Below, one piece after another: positions 40,980-52,837 of a stretch of 64,000 bases of DNA (the stretch's first letter is position 1; every line of letters begins with the position of its first letter). Below the pieces are notes generated by a model. It was not told the origin of the DNA and made no database searches. It worked only from the letters and a program-made list of their open reading frames with translations. Source of the DNA: Novibacillus thermophilus (GTDB lineage: Bacteria > Bacillota > Bacilli > Thermoactinomycetales > Novibacillaceae); assembly GCF_002005165.1 (NCBI RefSeq), contig NZ_CP019699.1, forward strand, positions 3,472,001 through 3,536,000, in the 5' to 3' direction. The position numbers and the translations under genes are program-made.

Positions 40980-43900
40980 TTACAAATTCCGCCGGTACTT
41001 GCCGCCTACTTCGTACAGAGCGCGGGTGATTTGGCCGAGACTGGCCACGCGAACTGTTTTGCGCAGCTCTCTAAAAATGTTTCCTCCCTCCTTTGCCACT
41101 TGTTTTAGGCGGTTGAGTGCCGCTTCAGCCTCTTTTCGGTGTTTCTGTCGAAATTGTCGAACGTGCTCGATCTGACTCTTCTTCTCTTCTTCCGTGGCCC
41201 GGGACAGTTGGTATTCTGCTTCAGACGGTTCCCCTTCACCCAAAAACGTGTTGACGCCGATGATTGGCAGCTGGCCTGAGTGCTTCAACGTTTCGTAGTA
41301 CAACGACTCCTCTTGAATTTTGCTCCGCTGGTACTGGTTCTCCATCGCACCAAGGACGCCACCTCGGGCGTTGATGCGCTCGAACTCCGACAGCACCGCT
41401 TCCTCTACCATGTCGGTCAGCTCTTCGACGATGAAGGCGCCCTGGAGCGGGTTTTCGTTTTTCACGAGCCCGAGCTCTTTCGTAATGATGAGCTGGATAG
41501 CCATCGCCCGGCGCACAGACGCTTCCGTCGGCGTCGTGATCGCTTCGTCGTAGGCGTTCGTGTGGAGTGAATTGCAGTTGTCGTAAATGGCCAAGAGTGC
41601 CTGCAGCGTGGTACGAATGTCGTTGAACGACACTTCCTGGGCGTGCAGAGAACGGCCAGACGTCTGGATGTGGTACTTCAACTTCTGACTCCGCTCGTTT
41701 CCGCCGTACTTCTGCTTGATGACCGTTGCCCAGATGCGGCGCGCCACTCTCCCGATGACTGTGTACTCGGGATCTAACCCATTGCTGAAGAAAAAGGACA
41801 GATTTGGCGCAAACTGATCGATGGCCATCCCCCGGCTGACAAAGTATTCGACGTAAGTGAAGGCGTTCGCTAAGGTGAACGCGAGTTGTGAGATGGGGTT
41901 GGCACCCGCTTCGGCGATGTGATACCCGCTGATGCTGACCGAGTAGTAATTCTGTACGCCGTGGTCGATGAAGTACTGTTGCACGTCCCCCATGAGACGC
42001 AAAGCAAATTCTGTGGAGAAAATACACGTATTTTGTCCCTGGTCTTCTTTTAAAATGTCCGCCTGCACCGTGCCGCGCACCGTTTTCAACACGTCGGCTT
42101 CAATCTCACCTGCTTCGTCCGGCGTCGGTTCCCTCCCCTTTTCTTCGCGGAACCGGTTCAGCTCTTGATCGACGGCTGTGTTCAGGAACATGGCGAGAAT
42201 AATCGGAGCCGGTCCGTTAATCGTCATCGACACGCTGGTGCTCGCATGGCACAAGTCAAAGCCGGCAAACAGCTGGTGCATGTTTTCCTGTGTACACACG
42301 CTGACCCCGCTCTCGCCCACTTTCCCGTAAATGTCCGGCCGGTCATCCGGATCTTCGCCGTAAAGGGTCACGCTGTCAAAGGCCGTAGACAGCCGTTTTG
42401 CGGGATCGTTTTCTGACAGGTAGTGGAAGCGGCGGTTCGTGCGCTCAGGTGTTCCTTCCCCGGCAAACTGACGTTTCGGGTCCTCCTCCTCCCGTTTAAA
42501 CGGGAACACACCGCTTGTGAACGGAAACGATCCGGGCACGTTTTCTTTTAGCCGCCAGCGCAAGACGTCCCCCCAGTCTTCGTAACGGGGAAGGGCCACT
42601 TTCGGAATGCGCGTCCCCGCAAGGGAGGTCGTGTACGTCTGCGTGCGCTTCTCTCGGCCGCGGACCGTTGTGACAAATTCCTCTCGTTCGTACCGCTTTT
42701 TAAGTTCTGGCCACGTTTCGATGAGGCGTCGACATTCAGGGTCAAGGCGCTGGCGCGCCGCTTCCGTTTCCATTCGCACGTGTTCGATCACCTGTTCAGG
42801 AACTTCGGACTCACGCCGTTTTAGGGTACGCAATGTCCCGTCGAGCTGATACCACTCCCGGGCCAAAGCCACTTGTTCCTCGCAAAAGGCACGGTAATCC
42901 CGCACGGTCTGAGCGGCTTCGTACAGGTAGTGTTCGCGGTTCGGTGGAATAATGGGCCCCGTCTGTCTGGAGTCAGCCGGTTCTGGCGGCAGTTCCCACC
43001 GGATGCCACACTTATCGTTCAGTAAAGCGATGAGGCTTCGGAACAGACGGCTCGTTCCCACATCTTGGAATTGGTTAGCCCGCGTGGCAAAGACCGGCAG
43101 TTTGTCGTCAGGGATGTCGAACAGGTGGTGATTGCGCTTGTACTGTTTGCGCACCTCCCTCAGGGCGTCTTCTGACCCGCGGCGATCGAACTTATTAATG
43201 GCCACAGCATCGGCCACATCCAACATCTCGATTTTCTCCAGTTGGGACGGTGCCCCAAAGTCACTCGTCATCACGTAGAGGGACACGTCCGCTATGTCGA
43301 CGATGGCGGAGTCGCCCTGTCCGATCCCGCTCGTCTCGACGATCACCAGGTCAAATCCAGTCTGCTGCAAGACAGCTACAGCAGACTGGGTGGCGTGGCT
43401 CAACTCAGAGCGGGCTTTCCTCGTCGCGAGACTGCGCATGTAGACGCGCGGGTGGTGAATGGCATTCATCCGAATGCGGTCACCGAGCAAAGCCCCGCCC
43501 GTCTTTTGCCGGGACGGATCAATGGAGAGGATGGCCACCGTTCGGTCGGGGTACTGCTCTAAAAAGCGCTGGACGAGTTCGTCGGTGAGGGAACTTTTGC
43601 CTGCACCCCCCGTTCCCGTAATACCGAGAACCGGGATACGGTTATTTTCTCCAGTGTGCTGCCGCGTTTCTTCCTGCTGCCCGACCGCCTGTTCTCGAGC
43701 GGTGATGCGACGGGCAATCGCCCTAAAATCGGACGTGTCGAGAGACAGCTGGTCCCAACCTCCTTGTCGTTCCAGGGGAAAGTCGCACGCTTTCACCATG
43801 TGATTGATCATGCCCTGCAGTCCCATCTTGCGCCCGTCGACAGGAGAAAAGATGCGGTTGACGCCGTAAGCTTCCAGTTCGCGTATTTCGCGAGGAATGA

Positions 43901-44213
43901 TCACTCCCCCTCCGCCCCCGAACAGCTGAATGTGATCAGCACCCCGTTCCTTCAACAAGTCGACCATGTAGCGAAAGAATTCCATGTGACCGCCCTGGTA
44001 TGAACTGACGGCAATCCCCTGGACGTCTTCCTGTATGGCAGCCGACACGATTTCGTCGACAGAGCGGTTGTGCCCCAGGTGGACGACTTCCACGCCGCTC
44101 GCCTGCAGCAAACGGCGAATCAAGTTGATGGCGGCGTCATGTCCGTCGAACAGACTTGCCGCAGTGACAAACCGGACGTGGTGCTGAGGTCGATAAACTT
44201 CCGGCTTTTCCAT
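40980..44213 (-). CDS. icmF: Fused isobutyryl-CoA mutase IcmF
   Basis: IcmF is an adenosylcobalamin enzyme that interconverts isobutyryl-CoA and n-butyryl-CoA and carries its own G-protein chaperone. Order: B12-binding domain with DGHDAAIN (cobalt ligand His25), MeaI-type GTPase domain with [12 protein letters not shown] and NKFD, a linker, then the mutase barrel. Two specificity positions favour isobutyryl- over methylmalonyl-CoA: Phe in PKRQFAGEG (Tyr in MCM) and Gln in GQNTCIF (Arg in MCM). I inferred these by comparing motifs from memory. The ATG at 44213 has a GGGGAG site and gives 1077 residues; the frame is open 16 codons further. Related IcmF enzymes also take pivalyl-CoA. Confidence 0.93.
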   Translation of the reverse strand: MEKPEVYRPQHHVRFVTAASLFDGHDAAINLIRRLLQASGVEVVHLGHNRSVDEIVSAAIQEDVQGIAVSSYQGGHMEFFRYMVDLLKERGADHIQLFGGGGGVIIPREIRELEAYGVNRIFSPVDGRKMGLQGMINHMVKACDFPLERQGGWDQLSLDTSDFRAIARRITAREQAVGQQEETRQHTGENNRIPVLGITGTGGAGKSSLTDELVQRFLEQYPDRTVAILSIDPSRQKTGGALLGDRIRMNAIHHPRVYMRSLATRKARSELSHATQSAVAVLQQTGFDLVIVETSGIGQGDSAIVDIADVSLYVMTSDFGAPSQLEKIEMLDVADAVAINKFDRRGSEDALREVRKQYKRNHHLFDIPDDKLPVFATRANQFQDVGTSRLFRSLIALLNDKCGIRWELPPEPADSRQTGPIIPPNREHYLYEAAQTVRDYRAFCEEQVALAREWYQLDGTLRTLKRRESEVPEQVIEHVRMETEAARQRLDPECRRLIETWPELKKRYEREEFVTTVRGREKRTQTYTTSLAGTRIPKVALPRYEDWGDVLRWRLKENVPGSFPFTSGVFPFKREEEDPKRQFAGEGTPERTNRRFHYLSENDPAKRLSTAFDSVTLYGEDPDDRPDIYGKVGESGVSVCTQENMHQLFAGFDLCHASTSVSMTINGPAPIILAMFLNTAVDQELNRFREEKGREPTPDEAGEIEADVLKTVRGTVQADILKEDQGQNTCIFSTEFALRLMGDVQQYFIDHGVQNYYSVSISGYHIAEAGANPISQLAFTLANAFTYVEYFVSRGMAIDQFAPNLSFFFSNGLDPEYTVIGRVARRIWATVIKQKYGGNERSQKLKYHIQTSGRSLHAQEVSFNDIRTTLQALLAIYDNCNSLHTNAYDEAITTPTEASVRRAMAIQLIITKELGLVKNENPLQGAFIVEELTDMVEEAVLSEFERINARGGVLGAMENQYQRSKIQEESLYYETLKHSGQLPIIGVNTFLGEGEPSEAEYQLSRATEEEKKSQIEHVRQFRQKHRKEAEAALNRLKQVAKEGGNIFRELRKTVRVASLGQITRALYEVGGKYRRNL

Positions 44214-44570
44214 ATCCGACTCCCCTTTTAATACTGCTTGGTGGCACGGGCCACCTGCCATTTATGCCAACACAAAAGCACAGACGAAAACGTCACACTC
44301 CGCCGCTACCACACCTCCACAGCGTAGAACGCAAGCTGTGAAGTTTAGTTCGCAACGAAAACATGACGGCATACCGCTTCATACGAGTAGCACTTCCATG
44401 TGCAGAGTGCCGCCTCCGGCAATACAACCCGACAGCATACCACCAATACCCGAACACGTCCCGCGATTTTTTCTGTTCTGCTTTTTGAACCTGCAATGCG
44501 TCAAAAGCGTTCACAGGCATGCGGCTGCCGAGAACAGATCCGCTGTACACTGGCAAGGTAAAACGCCAGG
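44214..44570. other. Intergenic region upstream of icmF
   Basis: 357 bases between the acyl-CoA dehydrogenase and icmF. A 93-codon open frame (44293-44574) has no plausible ribosome site or family resemblance. I see no convincing promoter or terminator, though the length leaves room for icmF control. Confidence 0.5.
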
Positions 44571-45716
44571 TCAAGACTCGCTCAACAAATGTCTCGCGAC
44601 GACGAGGCGTTGGATTTCGTTCGTCCCTTCGTAAATTTGGGTAATTTTCGCGTCGCGCATCATGCGCTCAACTGGGTACTCGCGAGTGTAGCCGTAACCC
44701 CCGAACACTTGCACAGCTTCAGTCGTCACGTACATGGCTGTGTCGCTGGCGTACATTTTGGCCATGGCCGACGCTTTGCCGTACGGTTCCCCGGCGCTTT
44801 CCAGCCAAGCGGCCCGGTACGTGAGCAACCGCGCCGCCTCGACACGCGTCGCCATGTCCGCCAGTTTGAACTGAATCGCCTGAAACTGGCTGATCGGCCT
44901 GCCGAACTGCTCCCGCTGTTTGGCATACGCCACGGCGGCATCCAGGGCGCCTTGGGCAATCCCGACCGCTTGCGCCGCGATGCCGGTGCGTCCCCCATCC
45001 AGCGTCATCATCGCAATTTTGAAGCCCTGTCCTTCCCCGCCGAGGCGGTTATCTACCGGTATGCGGCAATTTTCAAACAGAAGTTCTACCGTCGGGGAGG
45101 AACGAATGCCCAGTTTCTTCTCTCTTTTGCCGAAGCAAAATCCACGCGTGCCCTTTTCGACGATAAAGGCCGTGATGCCCCGGTGTCCTTTTTCAGGGTC
45201 TGTGACGGCGAAGACGATGTACGTTTCCGCTTCGCCGCCGTTTGTCGTAAAAATTTTCGTACCGTTGAGCACGTAGCTGTCGCCGTCGAGTACCGCCGTC
45301 GTCCGCATAGCCGCTGCGTCGGACCCGGACCCGGGTTCTGTCAAGGCGTACGCCCCCAGTTTTTTCCCTTCAGCCATCGGACGCAAAAACGTCTGTTTTT
45401 GCTCTGGTGTGGCAAAGGTGTGCAGCGGCCATCCCGCCAGTGAGATGTGAGCGGACAACGTGACGCCGGTGGAAGCACACACCCGCGACAGCTCCTCCAC
45501 GGCGATGGCGTAGCTGAGGTAGTCGGCCCCACTGCCGCCTTCTTCTTCTGGCCACGGGATGCCGGTCAGTCCAAGTTCTCCCATTTTGTCGAATATGCCG
45601 CGGTCGAATCGCTCCTCTTCATCCCGTTCAGCCGCTGTGGGAGCGACTTCTTTTAGGGCAAATTCCCGCACCATTTTCCGCATCATGTCGTGCTCTTCCG
45701 TCAGTTTAAAATCCAT
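44571..45716 (-). CDS. Acyl-CoA dehydrogenase (first copy)
   Basis: A 381-residue FAD enzyme that introduces the alpha-beta double bond in acyl-CoA. It has the family signatures [14 protein letters not shown] (residues about 122-135) and [23 protein letters not shown] near the C-terminus (seen as [13 protein letters not shown] then [18 protein letters not shown]), with the catalytic Glu in YEGTNE. The preferred chain length cannot be told by eye. The B. subtilis neighbour acdA is at the same place. Confidence 0.94.
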   Translation of the reverse strand: MDFKLTEEHDMMRKMVREFALKEVAPTAAERDEEERFDRGIFDKMGELGLTGIPWPEEEGGSGADYLSYAIAVEELSRVCASTGVTLSAHISLAGWPLHTFATPEQKQTFLRPMAEGKKLGAYALTEPGSGSDAAAMRTTAVLDGDSYVLNGTKIFTTNGGEAETYIVFAVTDPEKGHRGITAFIVEKGTRGFCFGKREKKLGIRSSPTVELLFENCRIPVDNRLGGEGQGFKIAMMTLDGGRTGIAAQAVGIAQGALDAAVAYAKQREQFGRPISQFQAIQFKLADMATRVEAARLLTYRAAWLESAGEPYGKASAMAKMYASDTAMYVTTEAVQVFGGYGYTREYPVERMMRDAKITQIYEGTNEIQRLVVARHLLSES

Positions 45717-45743
45717 CGGCAGCCTCCCCCCATGCCCATGTAT

Positions 45744-46871
45744 TCAACCTCGCAACAGTTCTTTACTGATGACCATGCGCTGTATTTCGTTGGTTCCCTC
45801 GTAAATTTGTGTCACTTTCGCCTCGCGGAACAAACGTTCAACCGCGTACTCTTTCGTACAACCTTCATGCCCTAACAGTTGCACCGCTTCGGTCGCCAAC
45901 CGCATCGCAGCGTCAGACGCGGCCAGTTTGGCCATGGCCACTTCTTTCGCACACGGCTTGCCTTCTTCTTTCAACTGGGCGGCGCGGTATACTAGTAGCC
46001 GAGCGGCTTCCACTTGAACCACCATCTCCCCCAGCTTGCTTTGGACCAGGGGCATGGCCGCAAGAGGTCGACTGTACGGACGCCGCTCTGTCACATAGTC
46101 TACCACCAGCTCCAACGCCGCCTCCGCAATGCCGAGGGCCTGTGCGCCGATCACGATTCTGCCGCCGAGCAAACTCGCGATGGCGACGGAGAACCCTTCA
46201 CCTTCTTCGCCCAACCGGTTTTCTTCCGGAACGCGCACGTCGTCGAAGATGAGGGGCGCCGTCCCCGTCCCTCCGAGACCCATTTTGCGCTCCTGCTTTC
46301 CGCATGAAAGCCCCGGGCTCCCCTTTTCTACGACAAAGGCGGTGATGCCTTTTTCCGCTAACGCAAACGTCACAAACGTATCTGCACATGTAGCGTTTGT
46401 TACAAACGCTTTCATACCGTTGAGGACGTAATCATTCCCGTCGCGCCTGGCTGTCGTCCGCATACTTCTCACGTCAGAACCGGATTCAGGTTCTGTCAAG
46501 GCGAACGCGCCGAGGTGCTCCCCCTTCGCTAACGACGGGACGAAACGGGCCTTTTGCTCTTCTGTTCCAAAGGTGACAATCGGCATCGTCCCCACCGATG
46601 TGTGCACGGCGAGGATGACCCCTACGCCGGCGCTGACGCGCGAAATTTCTTCGATGGCCATCACATACGTCGTCCACCTTTCACCCGCCCCGCCCCACTT
46701 CTTGTCGACCGGGAGGCCGAGAAGCCCGTTTAATCCCATATCCTGCACTAAGTCTTGTGGAAACCGGTCCTTCTCGTCCATCTCGCGCACTCGGGGAGCG
46801 ATTTTGTCTCGGGCGAACTGGCGGATCGCCTGCCGCAGCTGCTCTTGAACTTCTGAAAACCGCACGTTCAC
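45744..46871 (-). CDS. Acyl-CoA dehydrogenase (second copy)
   Basis: A 375-residue acyl-CoA dehydrogenase, divergent from its neighbour, with AFALTEPESGSDVR, QLLGHEGCTKEYAVERLFR and the catalytic YEGTNEIQR. The GHEGC segment departs from the usual GGxGY, so its substrate may differ. The start is GTG at 46871 (NVRFSEVQ), set by the AAGGAGGGG site that falls inside the longer open frame. It sits 27 bases upstream of the first copy, so the two are co-transcribed. Confidence 0.92.
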   Translation of the reverse strand: MNVRFSEVQEQLRQAIRQFARDKIAPRVREMDEKDRFPQDLVQDMGLNGLLGLPVDKKWGGAGERWTTYVMAIEEISRVSAGVGVILAVHTSVGTMPIVTFGTEEQKARFVPSLAKGEHLGAFALTEPESGSDVRSMRTTARRDGNDYVLNGMKAFVTNATCADTFVTFALAEKGITAFVVEKGSPGLSCGKQERKMGLGGTGTAPLIFDDVRVPEENRLGEEGEGFSVAIASLLGGRIVIGAQALGIAEAALELVVDYVTERRPYSRPLAAMPLVQSKLGEMVVQVEAARLLVYRAAQLKEEGKPCAKEVAMAKLAASDAAMRLATEAVQLLGHEGCTKEYAVERLFREAKVTQIYEGTNEIQRMVISKELLRG

Positions 46872-47097
46872 GGTTTTCCCCTCCTTCACATGAGGTCACC
46901 CACTCGCGAGGAGATGGGGTTTCCTTCAGCTTTTGCTTTCGAAGGAGTAGCGAGGAGCGGTCGCCTTAAGGAGGCGCTGAATGGATGCCAGGCAGATCTG
47001 ACGAAGCCACTGCCTCGTCATCCACAATTTTCACGTTGACGGTCTCAGTTTGGCACTGTCCGCTTCTTCGTCGGTGTCGCGAATTGCCCTTCTACTG

Positions 47098-47949
47098 TCA
47101 GTCGTATGCGTAAAAGCCCCGGCCGGTTTTTCGCCCGAGCCAGCCGGCCTTGACGTATTGGCGCAAGAGCGGGCACGGGCGGTATTTCGGATCGCCGAAT
47201 CCTTCGTAAAGGGTTTCCATAATGTAAAGACACGTGTCCAACCCGATGAAGTCCGCCAGCTGGATCGGTCCCATCGGATGATGCATCCCGAGCTTCATGA
47301 CTTCGTCGACCGCTTCTGGCGTGGCGACTCCCTCGTAAACGGTGTAAATGGCTTCGTTAATCATCGGCATCAACACCCGGTTGGAAACGAATCCGGGAAA
47401 GTCCTTCACTTCGACCGGTGTTTTGCCCATCGCGCGCGCCAAGTTTTCTACTTCCCTTGAGACGCCGTCGGACGTCGCCAGGCCGCGAATGATTTCAACG
47501 AGTTTCATCACCGGTACCGGATTCATAAAGTGCATGCCGATGACCCGGTCCGGGCGGCCGGTCTCCGCCGCAATTTCAGTGATGGGCAAAGACGACGTGT
47601 TGCTGGCCAGTATGACTTCCGTAGGGGCCATCTCGTCCAGTCGGCGAAAGAGGTCTGCCTTCACTTCCATCTTTTCCGTGACGGCTTCGATGACGATATC
47701 GGCCTGGCGCACGTGTTCCAATTCAGTTGAGAGGCGAAGCCGCGACAAAACACCCGCCTTCTCCTCCCCCGACATCTTCTCCTTCTCTACGTAGCGGGAC
47801 AACCGCTGTTCAATGGCCGCCCGCCCACGCTCCGCCAATTCGGCCTTAATGTCGTGCAAGATTACGGAATGTCCGGACTGGGCGGCCACTTGAGCGATAC
47901 CACTTCCCATTTGTCCGGCTCCGACGACCATGATCGTCTCAATCGGCAT
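47098..47949 (-). CDS. hbd: 3-hydroxybutyryl-CoA dehydrogenase
   Basis: This NAD(P)-dependent enzyme oxidises 3-hydroxyacyl-CoA (or works in reverse). The 283-residue protein has the dinucleotide motif [13 protein letters not shown] (residues about 8-20), the catalytic His/Glu region [15 protein letters not shown] and the C-terminal dimerisation domain ([13 protein letters not shown]). Size suggests the short-chain Hbd/MmgB type. The ATG at 47949 has a GAGGAGG site. Confidence 0.93.
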   Translation of the reverse strand: MPIETIMVVGAGQMGSGIAQVAAQSGHSVILHDIKAELAERGRAAIEQRLSRYVEKEKMSGEEKAGVLSRLRLSTELEHVRQADIVIEAVTEKMEVKADLFRRLDEMAPTEVILASNTSSLPITEIAAETGRPDRVIGMHFMNPVPVMKLVEIIRGLATSDGVSREVENLARAMGKTPVEVKDFPGFVSNRVLMPMINEAIYTVYEGVATPEAVDEVMKLGMHHPMGPIQLADFIGLDTCLYIMETLYEGFGDPKYRPCPLLRQYVKAGWLGRKTGRGFYAYD

Positions 47950-48171
47950 CACATTTCCTCCTCAGTAAGCATTCACATCGCCTAGATCCATCTTAAAATG
48001 CGCGCTGCACCCCTTAGGTCCTCAGCACATGTCGTCCATTTCGCAGCGGAAGAGGGGTGACTTCACCGCGTCACATGAATGTCACTGCTTCTGCCGGCGC
48101 CGTAAAGGGCACTGGGGCTTGTAAAAATTACTCGTTGCCATACGTGTGGGAAGCGGTCACACTGTGGACAT

Positions 48172-49356
48172 TTAACTTCCGTCCACACGAATCAGAACCG
48201 CATCCCCTTGGGCAGCCCCACTGCAAATGGCGGCGATTCCGAGACCACCGCCGCGGCGTCTCAGTTCATACATCAAGGTGAGTACAATGCGGGCGCCGCT
48301 GGCCCCGATCGGATGTCCCAAGGCGACAGCTCCACCGTTGACGTTTAATTTCTCACTGTCGATCCCGAGAAGTTTTTGACTCGTCAACGTCACTGCAGCA
48401 AACGCTTCGTTGATTTCAAACAAATGGATGTCGTCCAGGGCATAACCTGTCTTTTTCAACAGTTTTTGAGCGGCGAGGGCTGGAACAGTGGCCAAATAAG
48501 GGGCTTCGGCCCCAACCGTGGCGTGCCCTAAAATTTCAGCCTTCGGACGCAATCCCAACGCCTCGGCCTTTTCCGCCGATGCGAGGACGAATGCACCCGC
48601 TCCGTCGTTGACCCCCGGAGCGTTGCCAGCAGTCACGGTCCCTTCTTCGTCGAAAATGGGGGGCAATTGGGCCAGCTTTTCCAGTGACGTGTCGCTGCGC
48701 GGCGCTTCGTCGGTGTCCACGCGTTGAGCCCCTTTTCTTTGGCGCACGGTAAACGGCACAATTTCTTCCCCCATCTTGCCGCTCGCGATCGCAGCGATGG
48801 CCCGCTCGTGACTGCGCAGCGCCCACTCGTCTTGAGATTTCCGGTCGACGCCGTACTCCTGGGCCACTCGACTTCCATGTACAGCCATGTGCACGTCGTC
48901 GAACGCACACCACAACCCGTCGTGAACCATTAAGTCTCTCGTCTCAACGTGCCCCATCCTGTGCCCCCACCGCGCCTGTGGCAGTATGTACGGCGCTTGG
49001 CTCATGCTTTCCATCCCGCCAGCCACGATGACGTCAGCGTCCCCGCTGCGGATGATTTGTTCGGCTAGCGTGACGCTTCTCAACCCGGAGGCGCACACTT
49101 TGTTCAACGTTTCCGACGTCACGTCCCAAGGGAGCCCAGCTTTGCGCGCTGCCTGTCGGGACGGGATCTGTCCAGCTCCCCCTTGCAACACCATCCCCAT
49201 CACGACGTGCTCCACTTCTTCCGGGGGAACATGAGATCGCTTTAACGCCTCGCTTATGGCGTGAGCCCCGAGATCGACTGCAGGTACATCCTTGAACACC
49301 CCGCCGAATTTGCCAATCGGCGTTCGCACCCCGTCTACGATGACTGTCCGTTTCAT
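48172..49356 (-). CDS. Acetyl-CoA C-acetyltransferase (thiolase)
   Basis: This 394-residue thiolase cleaves 3-ketoacyl-CoA or condenses two acetyl-CoA. The acyl-binding nucleophile is Cys88 ([11 protein letters not shown]), with GHPIGASG (His) and [10 protein letters not shown] (second Cys) near the C-terminus. Loop features look like the degradative/biosynthetic acetoacetyl type (MmgA, ThlA). It ends the sequence of steps provided by the neighbouring dehydrogenases. Confidence 0.94.
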   Translation of the reverse strand: MKRTVIVDGVRTPIGKFGGVFKDVPAVDLGAHAISEALKRSHVPPEEVEHVVMGMVLQGGAGQIPSRQAARKAGLPWDVTSETLNKVCASGLRSVTLAEQIIRSGDADVIVAGGMESMSQAPYILPQARWGHRMGHVETRDLMVHDGLWCAFDDVHMAVHGSRVAQEYGVDRKSQDEWALRSHERAIAAIASGKMGEEIVPFTVRQRKGAQRVDTDEAPRSDTSLEKLAQLPPIFDEEGTVTAGNAPGVNDGAGAFVLASAEKAEALGLRPKAEILGHATVGAEAPYLATVPALAAQKLLKKTGYALDDIHLFEINEAFAAVTLTSQKLLGIDSEKLNVNGGAVALGHPIGASGARIVLTLMYELRRRGGGLGIAAICSGAAQGDAVLIRVDGS

Positions 49357-49397
49357 CGTCCTTCTCCTCTCTTTAAACGTCAGTAGTCGTTCTCCCC

Positions 49398-51518
49398 TCA
49401 GTGAACGAACGGCTTTTCTCTCGTTCCGCCGTCAGGTCCAAAAACAGACTCGGCCAATATTTCCGCCACGTCTTTCGTGTGGACTTTATCCTCCACTTCT
49501 TTCGCTTTCGTTCCGTCACTCATCATCGTCAGGCAATACGGGCACGCGCTGGCAATGGTGCTCGGGTTCACGGCCATCGCCTGTTCCGTCCGGGCGACGT
49601 TCACCCGGATGCCGTCCGTCTCTTCCATCCACATCATCCCGCCGCCGGCGCCACAGCACATGGCGTTCTCCCGGCTGCGCGCCATCTCCACCAGCTCCGC
49701 GCCGGGGATGCGCGAGATGATGGTCCGCGGTGCGTCGTACTGGTCGTTGTACCTTCCGAGGTAACACGAGTCGTGGTACGTGATGCGCTCGTTCACTGCA
49801 AACCGCGGCTCAAGCCGCCCTTCTTCTAACAAGAGGGCCAGCAGTTCGGTGTGGTGGTACACGTCCACTCCTTCCAACCCAAAGTCCGGGTACTCGTGTT
49901 TGAACGTGTTGTAGGCGTGGGGGTCGCACGTGACGATCTTTTTCACCTTGTACTTTTGGAAGGTGGCGATGTTTTCGGCCGCCAACTGTTGAAAGAGAAA
50001 GTCGTTCCCCATCCGGCGCGCCACGTCGCCGGAGTTTTTCTCTTCGTTCCCAAGGATGGCAAAGGAGACTTCTGCCTCGTGCAGCAAGCGCACGAACGCT
50101 TCCGACACTTTCGTGCTGCGGCTGTCGAACGAGCCCATGGAGCCGACCCAGAATAAGTATTCGAACGATTCGACTTGCTTCACAGTGGGGACGGTCAGCT
50201 CTTCCCGGCCTTCTACCCACTTCACCCGCTCTTTGCGGTTAATGCCCCACGGGTTGCTCTGCCGCTCGATGTTTTGGAAAGTGCGGGAGACTTCCGGCGG
50301 CATCTTTCCTTCGGTCAGGACGAGGTAGCGCCGCATGTCGACGATTTTGCCGACGTGTTCGTTGCTCACCGGGCAGGCGTCTTCGCAGTTGCGGCACGTG
50401 GTGCACGCCCACAACTCGCTTTCGGTGATGACGTCGCCAATCAGTTGGACGGGGTAATCGTACTCCGGATGCGCCCGGTCGGCCGCCTCGTTCACCCGCG
50501 TGACGGCAGTCTCCATTGCCGTTTGGTTCGCTCCGGCAAAGGCGAAGGCCGGCATCCACGGCGACCGTGAGGTGATGGCGGATCCTTTCTCGGTTAAGTG
50601 GTCCCGCATTTTGACGATGAGGTCCATCGGCGAGAGCATTTTGCCCGTCCCCGCTGCCGGACAGACGTCGGTGCAACGCCCGCACTCGACGCAGGCGTAC
50701 AGATCGAGGAGCTCGTTGCGGTCGAACTGTTCGATTTTGTTTTTCCCGAACGACTCCGCCTCTTCGTCTTCGAAGTCGACGTTCTCAAGCTTCCCGGGCG
50801 GGTCCTGCCGCTTGAGAAAGACATTGATCGGAGCGGCGATTAAATGAGCGTGCTTGGACTGGGGCACGTAGACGAGAAAGGCGAACAAGACGAGGGCGTG
50901 CATCCACCAAAAGGCGTAAAATCCGACCATGGCCGCTGTATCGGACAGACCCAGGAATGGAAGCGCCAACAAGGAAGCGACGGGATGTGCCCAGCCGGTG
51001 GTTTCTTTCTGCCACACGACGTCGAAGGCAGCAGACATGAGGATGGAGACCATTAAGGACGTGAGAAACCAAATGACGAGCCCTGCTTTCCACGTCTGTT
51101 TGAGCCGGGCCAATTTCTCCCCGAACCGGCGGTACGCCGCGTAAACGGTCGCCATCAGGACGAGGAGGGTCACGATTTCCTGGACGAAGGTAAACGCCGG
51201 GTACGCCGGTACCGGCAAGTGGTGGCCGGGAGCCAACCCTTTGATGAACAGGTCGACGGCGCCGAACTGCAAGACGATGAACCCGTAGAACATGATGACG
51301 TGCATGAGGCCGCTCTTTTTGTCTTTGAGCAGTTTCTTCTGTCCAAAGACGTTGATCCACACTTCTTTAAGCCGCGCATCGTACTGCTTTTTCATCGGGG
51401 CTTTTCTCCCCAGTGATATGAACTGATAGCGGCTGTACACGACGTAGCCAAACAAGTAGAGGGCATAAGCTGCGACAGCGAGAAAGACGAGCCAGTTGAT
51501 GATTAGCCACACGCTCAA
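49398..51518 (-). CDS. fadF: FadF-like iron-sulfur membrane oxidoreductase (YwjF)
   Basis: This protein probably carries electrons from acyl-CoA oxidation to the membrane quinone pool. Five or six membrane helices fill residues 1-230 (DUF3483-like/heterodisulfide reductase gamma-like). Two 4Fe-4S motifs follow ([24 protein letters not shown]), then two CCG domains (CYLGRYND and CCGAGGGMM). Start is TTG at 51518, set by an AAAGGAG site inside the longer open frame; 706 residues. It is the same gene next to acdA in B. subtilis (ywjF/fadF). The electron donor, probably ETF, is not in this window. Confidence 0.9.
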   Translation of the reverse strand: MSVWLIINWLVFLAVAAYALYLFGYVVYSRYQFISLGRKAPMKKQYDARLKEVWINVFGQKKLLKDKKSGLMHVIMFYGFIVLQFGAVDLFIKGLAPGHHLPVPAYPAFTFVQEIVTLLVLMATVYAAYRRFGEKLARLKQTWKAGLVIWFLTSLMVSILMSAAFDVVWQKETTGWAHPVASLLALPFLGLSDTAAMVGFYAFWWMHALVLFAFLVYVPQSKHAHLIAAPINVFLKRQDPPGKLENVDFEDEEAESFGKNKIEQFDRNELLDLYACVECGRCTDVCPAAGTGKMLSPMDLIVKMRDHLTEKGSAITSRSPWMPAFAFAGANQTAMETAVTRVNEAADRAHPEYDYPVQLIGDVITESELWACTTCRNCEDACPVSNEHVGKIVDMRRYLVLTEGKMPPEVSRTFQNIERQSNPWGINRKERVKWVEGREELTVPTVKQVESFEYLFWVGSMGSFDSRSTKVSEAFVRLLHEAEVSFAILGNEEKNSGDVARRMGNDFLFQQLAAENIATFQKYKVKKIVTCDPHAYNTFKHEYPDFGLEGVDVYHHTELLALLLEEGRLEPRFAVNERITYHDSCYLGRYNDQYDAPRTIISRIPGAELVEMARSRENAMCCGAGGGMMWMEETDGIRVNVARTEQAMAVNPSTIASACPYCLTMMSDGTKAKEVEDKVHTKDVAEILAESVFGPDGGTREKPFVH

Positions 51519-51626
51519 TGGTGCCACTCCTTTTGTCAACTTGGGTCTTAATTTTGGGACATGCGATTGAATTTCAACTTATCTGCATTGTATCATAAAA
51601 TGCATGTCCATTTCTTCGCTGTCTTA

Positions 51627-51646
51627 TTATATCATGTTATATCGTG
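51627..51646. repeat. Tandem 10-bp repeat upstream of fadF
   Basis: TTATATCATG and TTATATCGTG lie directly side by side, in the AT-rich region upstream of fadF. They lie within possible promoter sequence, so they may be a binding site, but may also be chance. Confidence 0.4.
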
Positions 51647-51682
51647 TAGTGGCATAACGAAATTTTGGATGGCGGATGACTC

Positions 51683-51726
51683 AAAAAAAGTGTTCAAGAA
51701 GCCCCTTTTTTCGCTTTCTTGAACAC
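51683..51726 (-). terminator. Terminator of the sugar ABC operon
   Basis: On the minus strand GTGTTCAAGAA and TTCTTGAACAC form an 11-bp stem followed by TTTTTTT, right after the ATPase gene. Confidence 0.92.
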
Positions 51727-51742
51727 CTCGAGCTGTAAGAGA

Positions 51743-52837
51743 TCACTCACCAATGGCGCTTTTTTCAATTACATGCACGTCCACCCGCTCTTCCTGTTCA
51801 TCGAACCAGTGTACTTTCTCCCAATCCAGTTTGAGGCCCACCAAATCGTGCACCTCAACGCGCAGGGGCCGCGCCGCGCGGACGCGCAACCGGTCGCCGC
51901 CGTAGTCGACCGTGTACAAATATTCATGGCCAAGCGCTTCCTCCAACACCACTTTACCGGTGATGTCCCCTTCGTACGGCGATGTGAGGGCGATGTGTTC
52001 CGGTCGAACGGCCAATACAAGACGTTGATGCTGAAAGGATACAGAGGGTCCCAGTTTCGTCACCACACTGCGGTCCCGCGCATTCAACGCCCGCCCGCCT
52101 TGAATCACGACCGGTATGACATTAATGGACGGACTGCCGAGAAATTGTGCCACAAACAGACGGGCCGGGCGGTCGTACAACGTCATCGGCTCACCGTAAG
52201 CCATGAGCGCGCCGTCTTTCATCAGTGCAATTTTGTCCGCCATGGTCATCGCTTCCGTTTGGTCGTGTGTGACAAAAATAGCCGTGATCCCCAGCTGCTG
52301 CTGAATGTTGCGGATTTCCGCCCGCATGCGCATGCGCAGAGACGCGTCGAGGTTCGAGAGCGGTTCGTCCAGAAGCAAAAGCGCCGGCTCTTTCACGAGG
52401 GCCCGCGCCAGCGAGACGCGTTGCTGCTGGCCGCCGGACAACTCACCGGGTTTGCGCTTTAGGAGGTGCTCGATTTGGACCAGCTCGGCCACTCGATGGA
52501 CCCGCTGTCGAATCTCGTGCGCTTTCTTTTTTTGGATGGAGAGCGGAAAAGCGATATTGTCGAAGACACTCATGTGGGGGTAGAGGGCGTAATTTTGAAA
52601 GACCATCCCAATTTTCCGCTCTTGCGGTCGCAAGTGGTTGACAACTTTGTCTCCAAAGCGGATCGTGCCCTTTGTCGGCCGGTAAATGCCGGCCAGCATG
52701 AACAGGGTCGTCGTCTTGCCGCAGCCGGAAGGTCCGAGGAGCGCCACCATGTCGCCGTCTTTCACGTGTAACGTGAGCCCTTTGACAGCGCGGACAGAAC
52801 CGAACTGCTTGTCTACGTTTTCCAGTTGAACATCCAT
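51743..52837 (-). CDS. ABC sugar importer ATPase (MalK/UgpC type)
   Basis: A 364-residue ATPase with Walker A GPSGCGKTT, signature LSGGQQQRV, Walker B LLLLDEPLSNLD and the H-loop VTHDQ, followed by a C-terminal TOBE-type regulatory domain (from about 240). Such ATPases can serve one or several carbohydrate importers. It is the last gene of the operon; its start overlaps the permease stop. Confidence 0.93.
   Translation of the reverse strand: MDVQLENVDKQFGSVRAVKGLTLHVKDGDMVALLGPSGCGKTTTLFMLAGIYRPTKGTIRFGDKVVNHLRPQERKIGMVFQNYALYPHMSVFDNIAFPLSIQKKKAHEIRQRVHRVAELVQIEHLLKRKPGELSGGQQQRVSLARALVKEPALLLLDEPLSNLDASLRMRMRAEIRNIQQQLGITAIFVTHDQTEAMTMADKIALMKDGALMAYGEPMTLYDRPARLFVAQFLGSPSINVIPVVIQGGRALNARDRSVVTKLGPSVSFQHQRLVLAVRPEHIALTSPYEGDITGKVVLEEALGHEYLYTVDYGGDRLRVRAARPLRVEVHDLVGLKLDWEKVHWFDEQEERVDVHVIEKSAIGE

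Noticed and set aside
44293-44574. 93-codon minus-strand frame upstream of icmF
   Set aside because: Cys/Arg/Trp-rich translation typical of non-coding DNA; no start signal.
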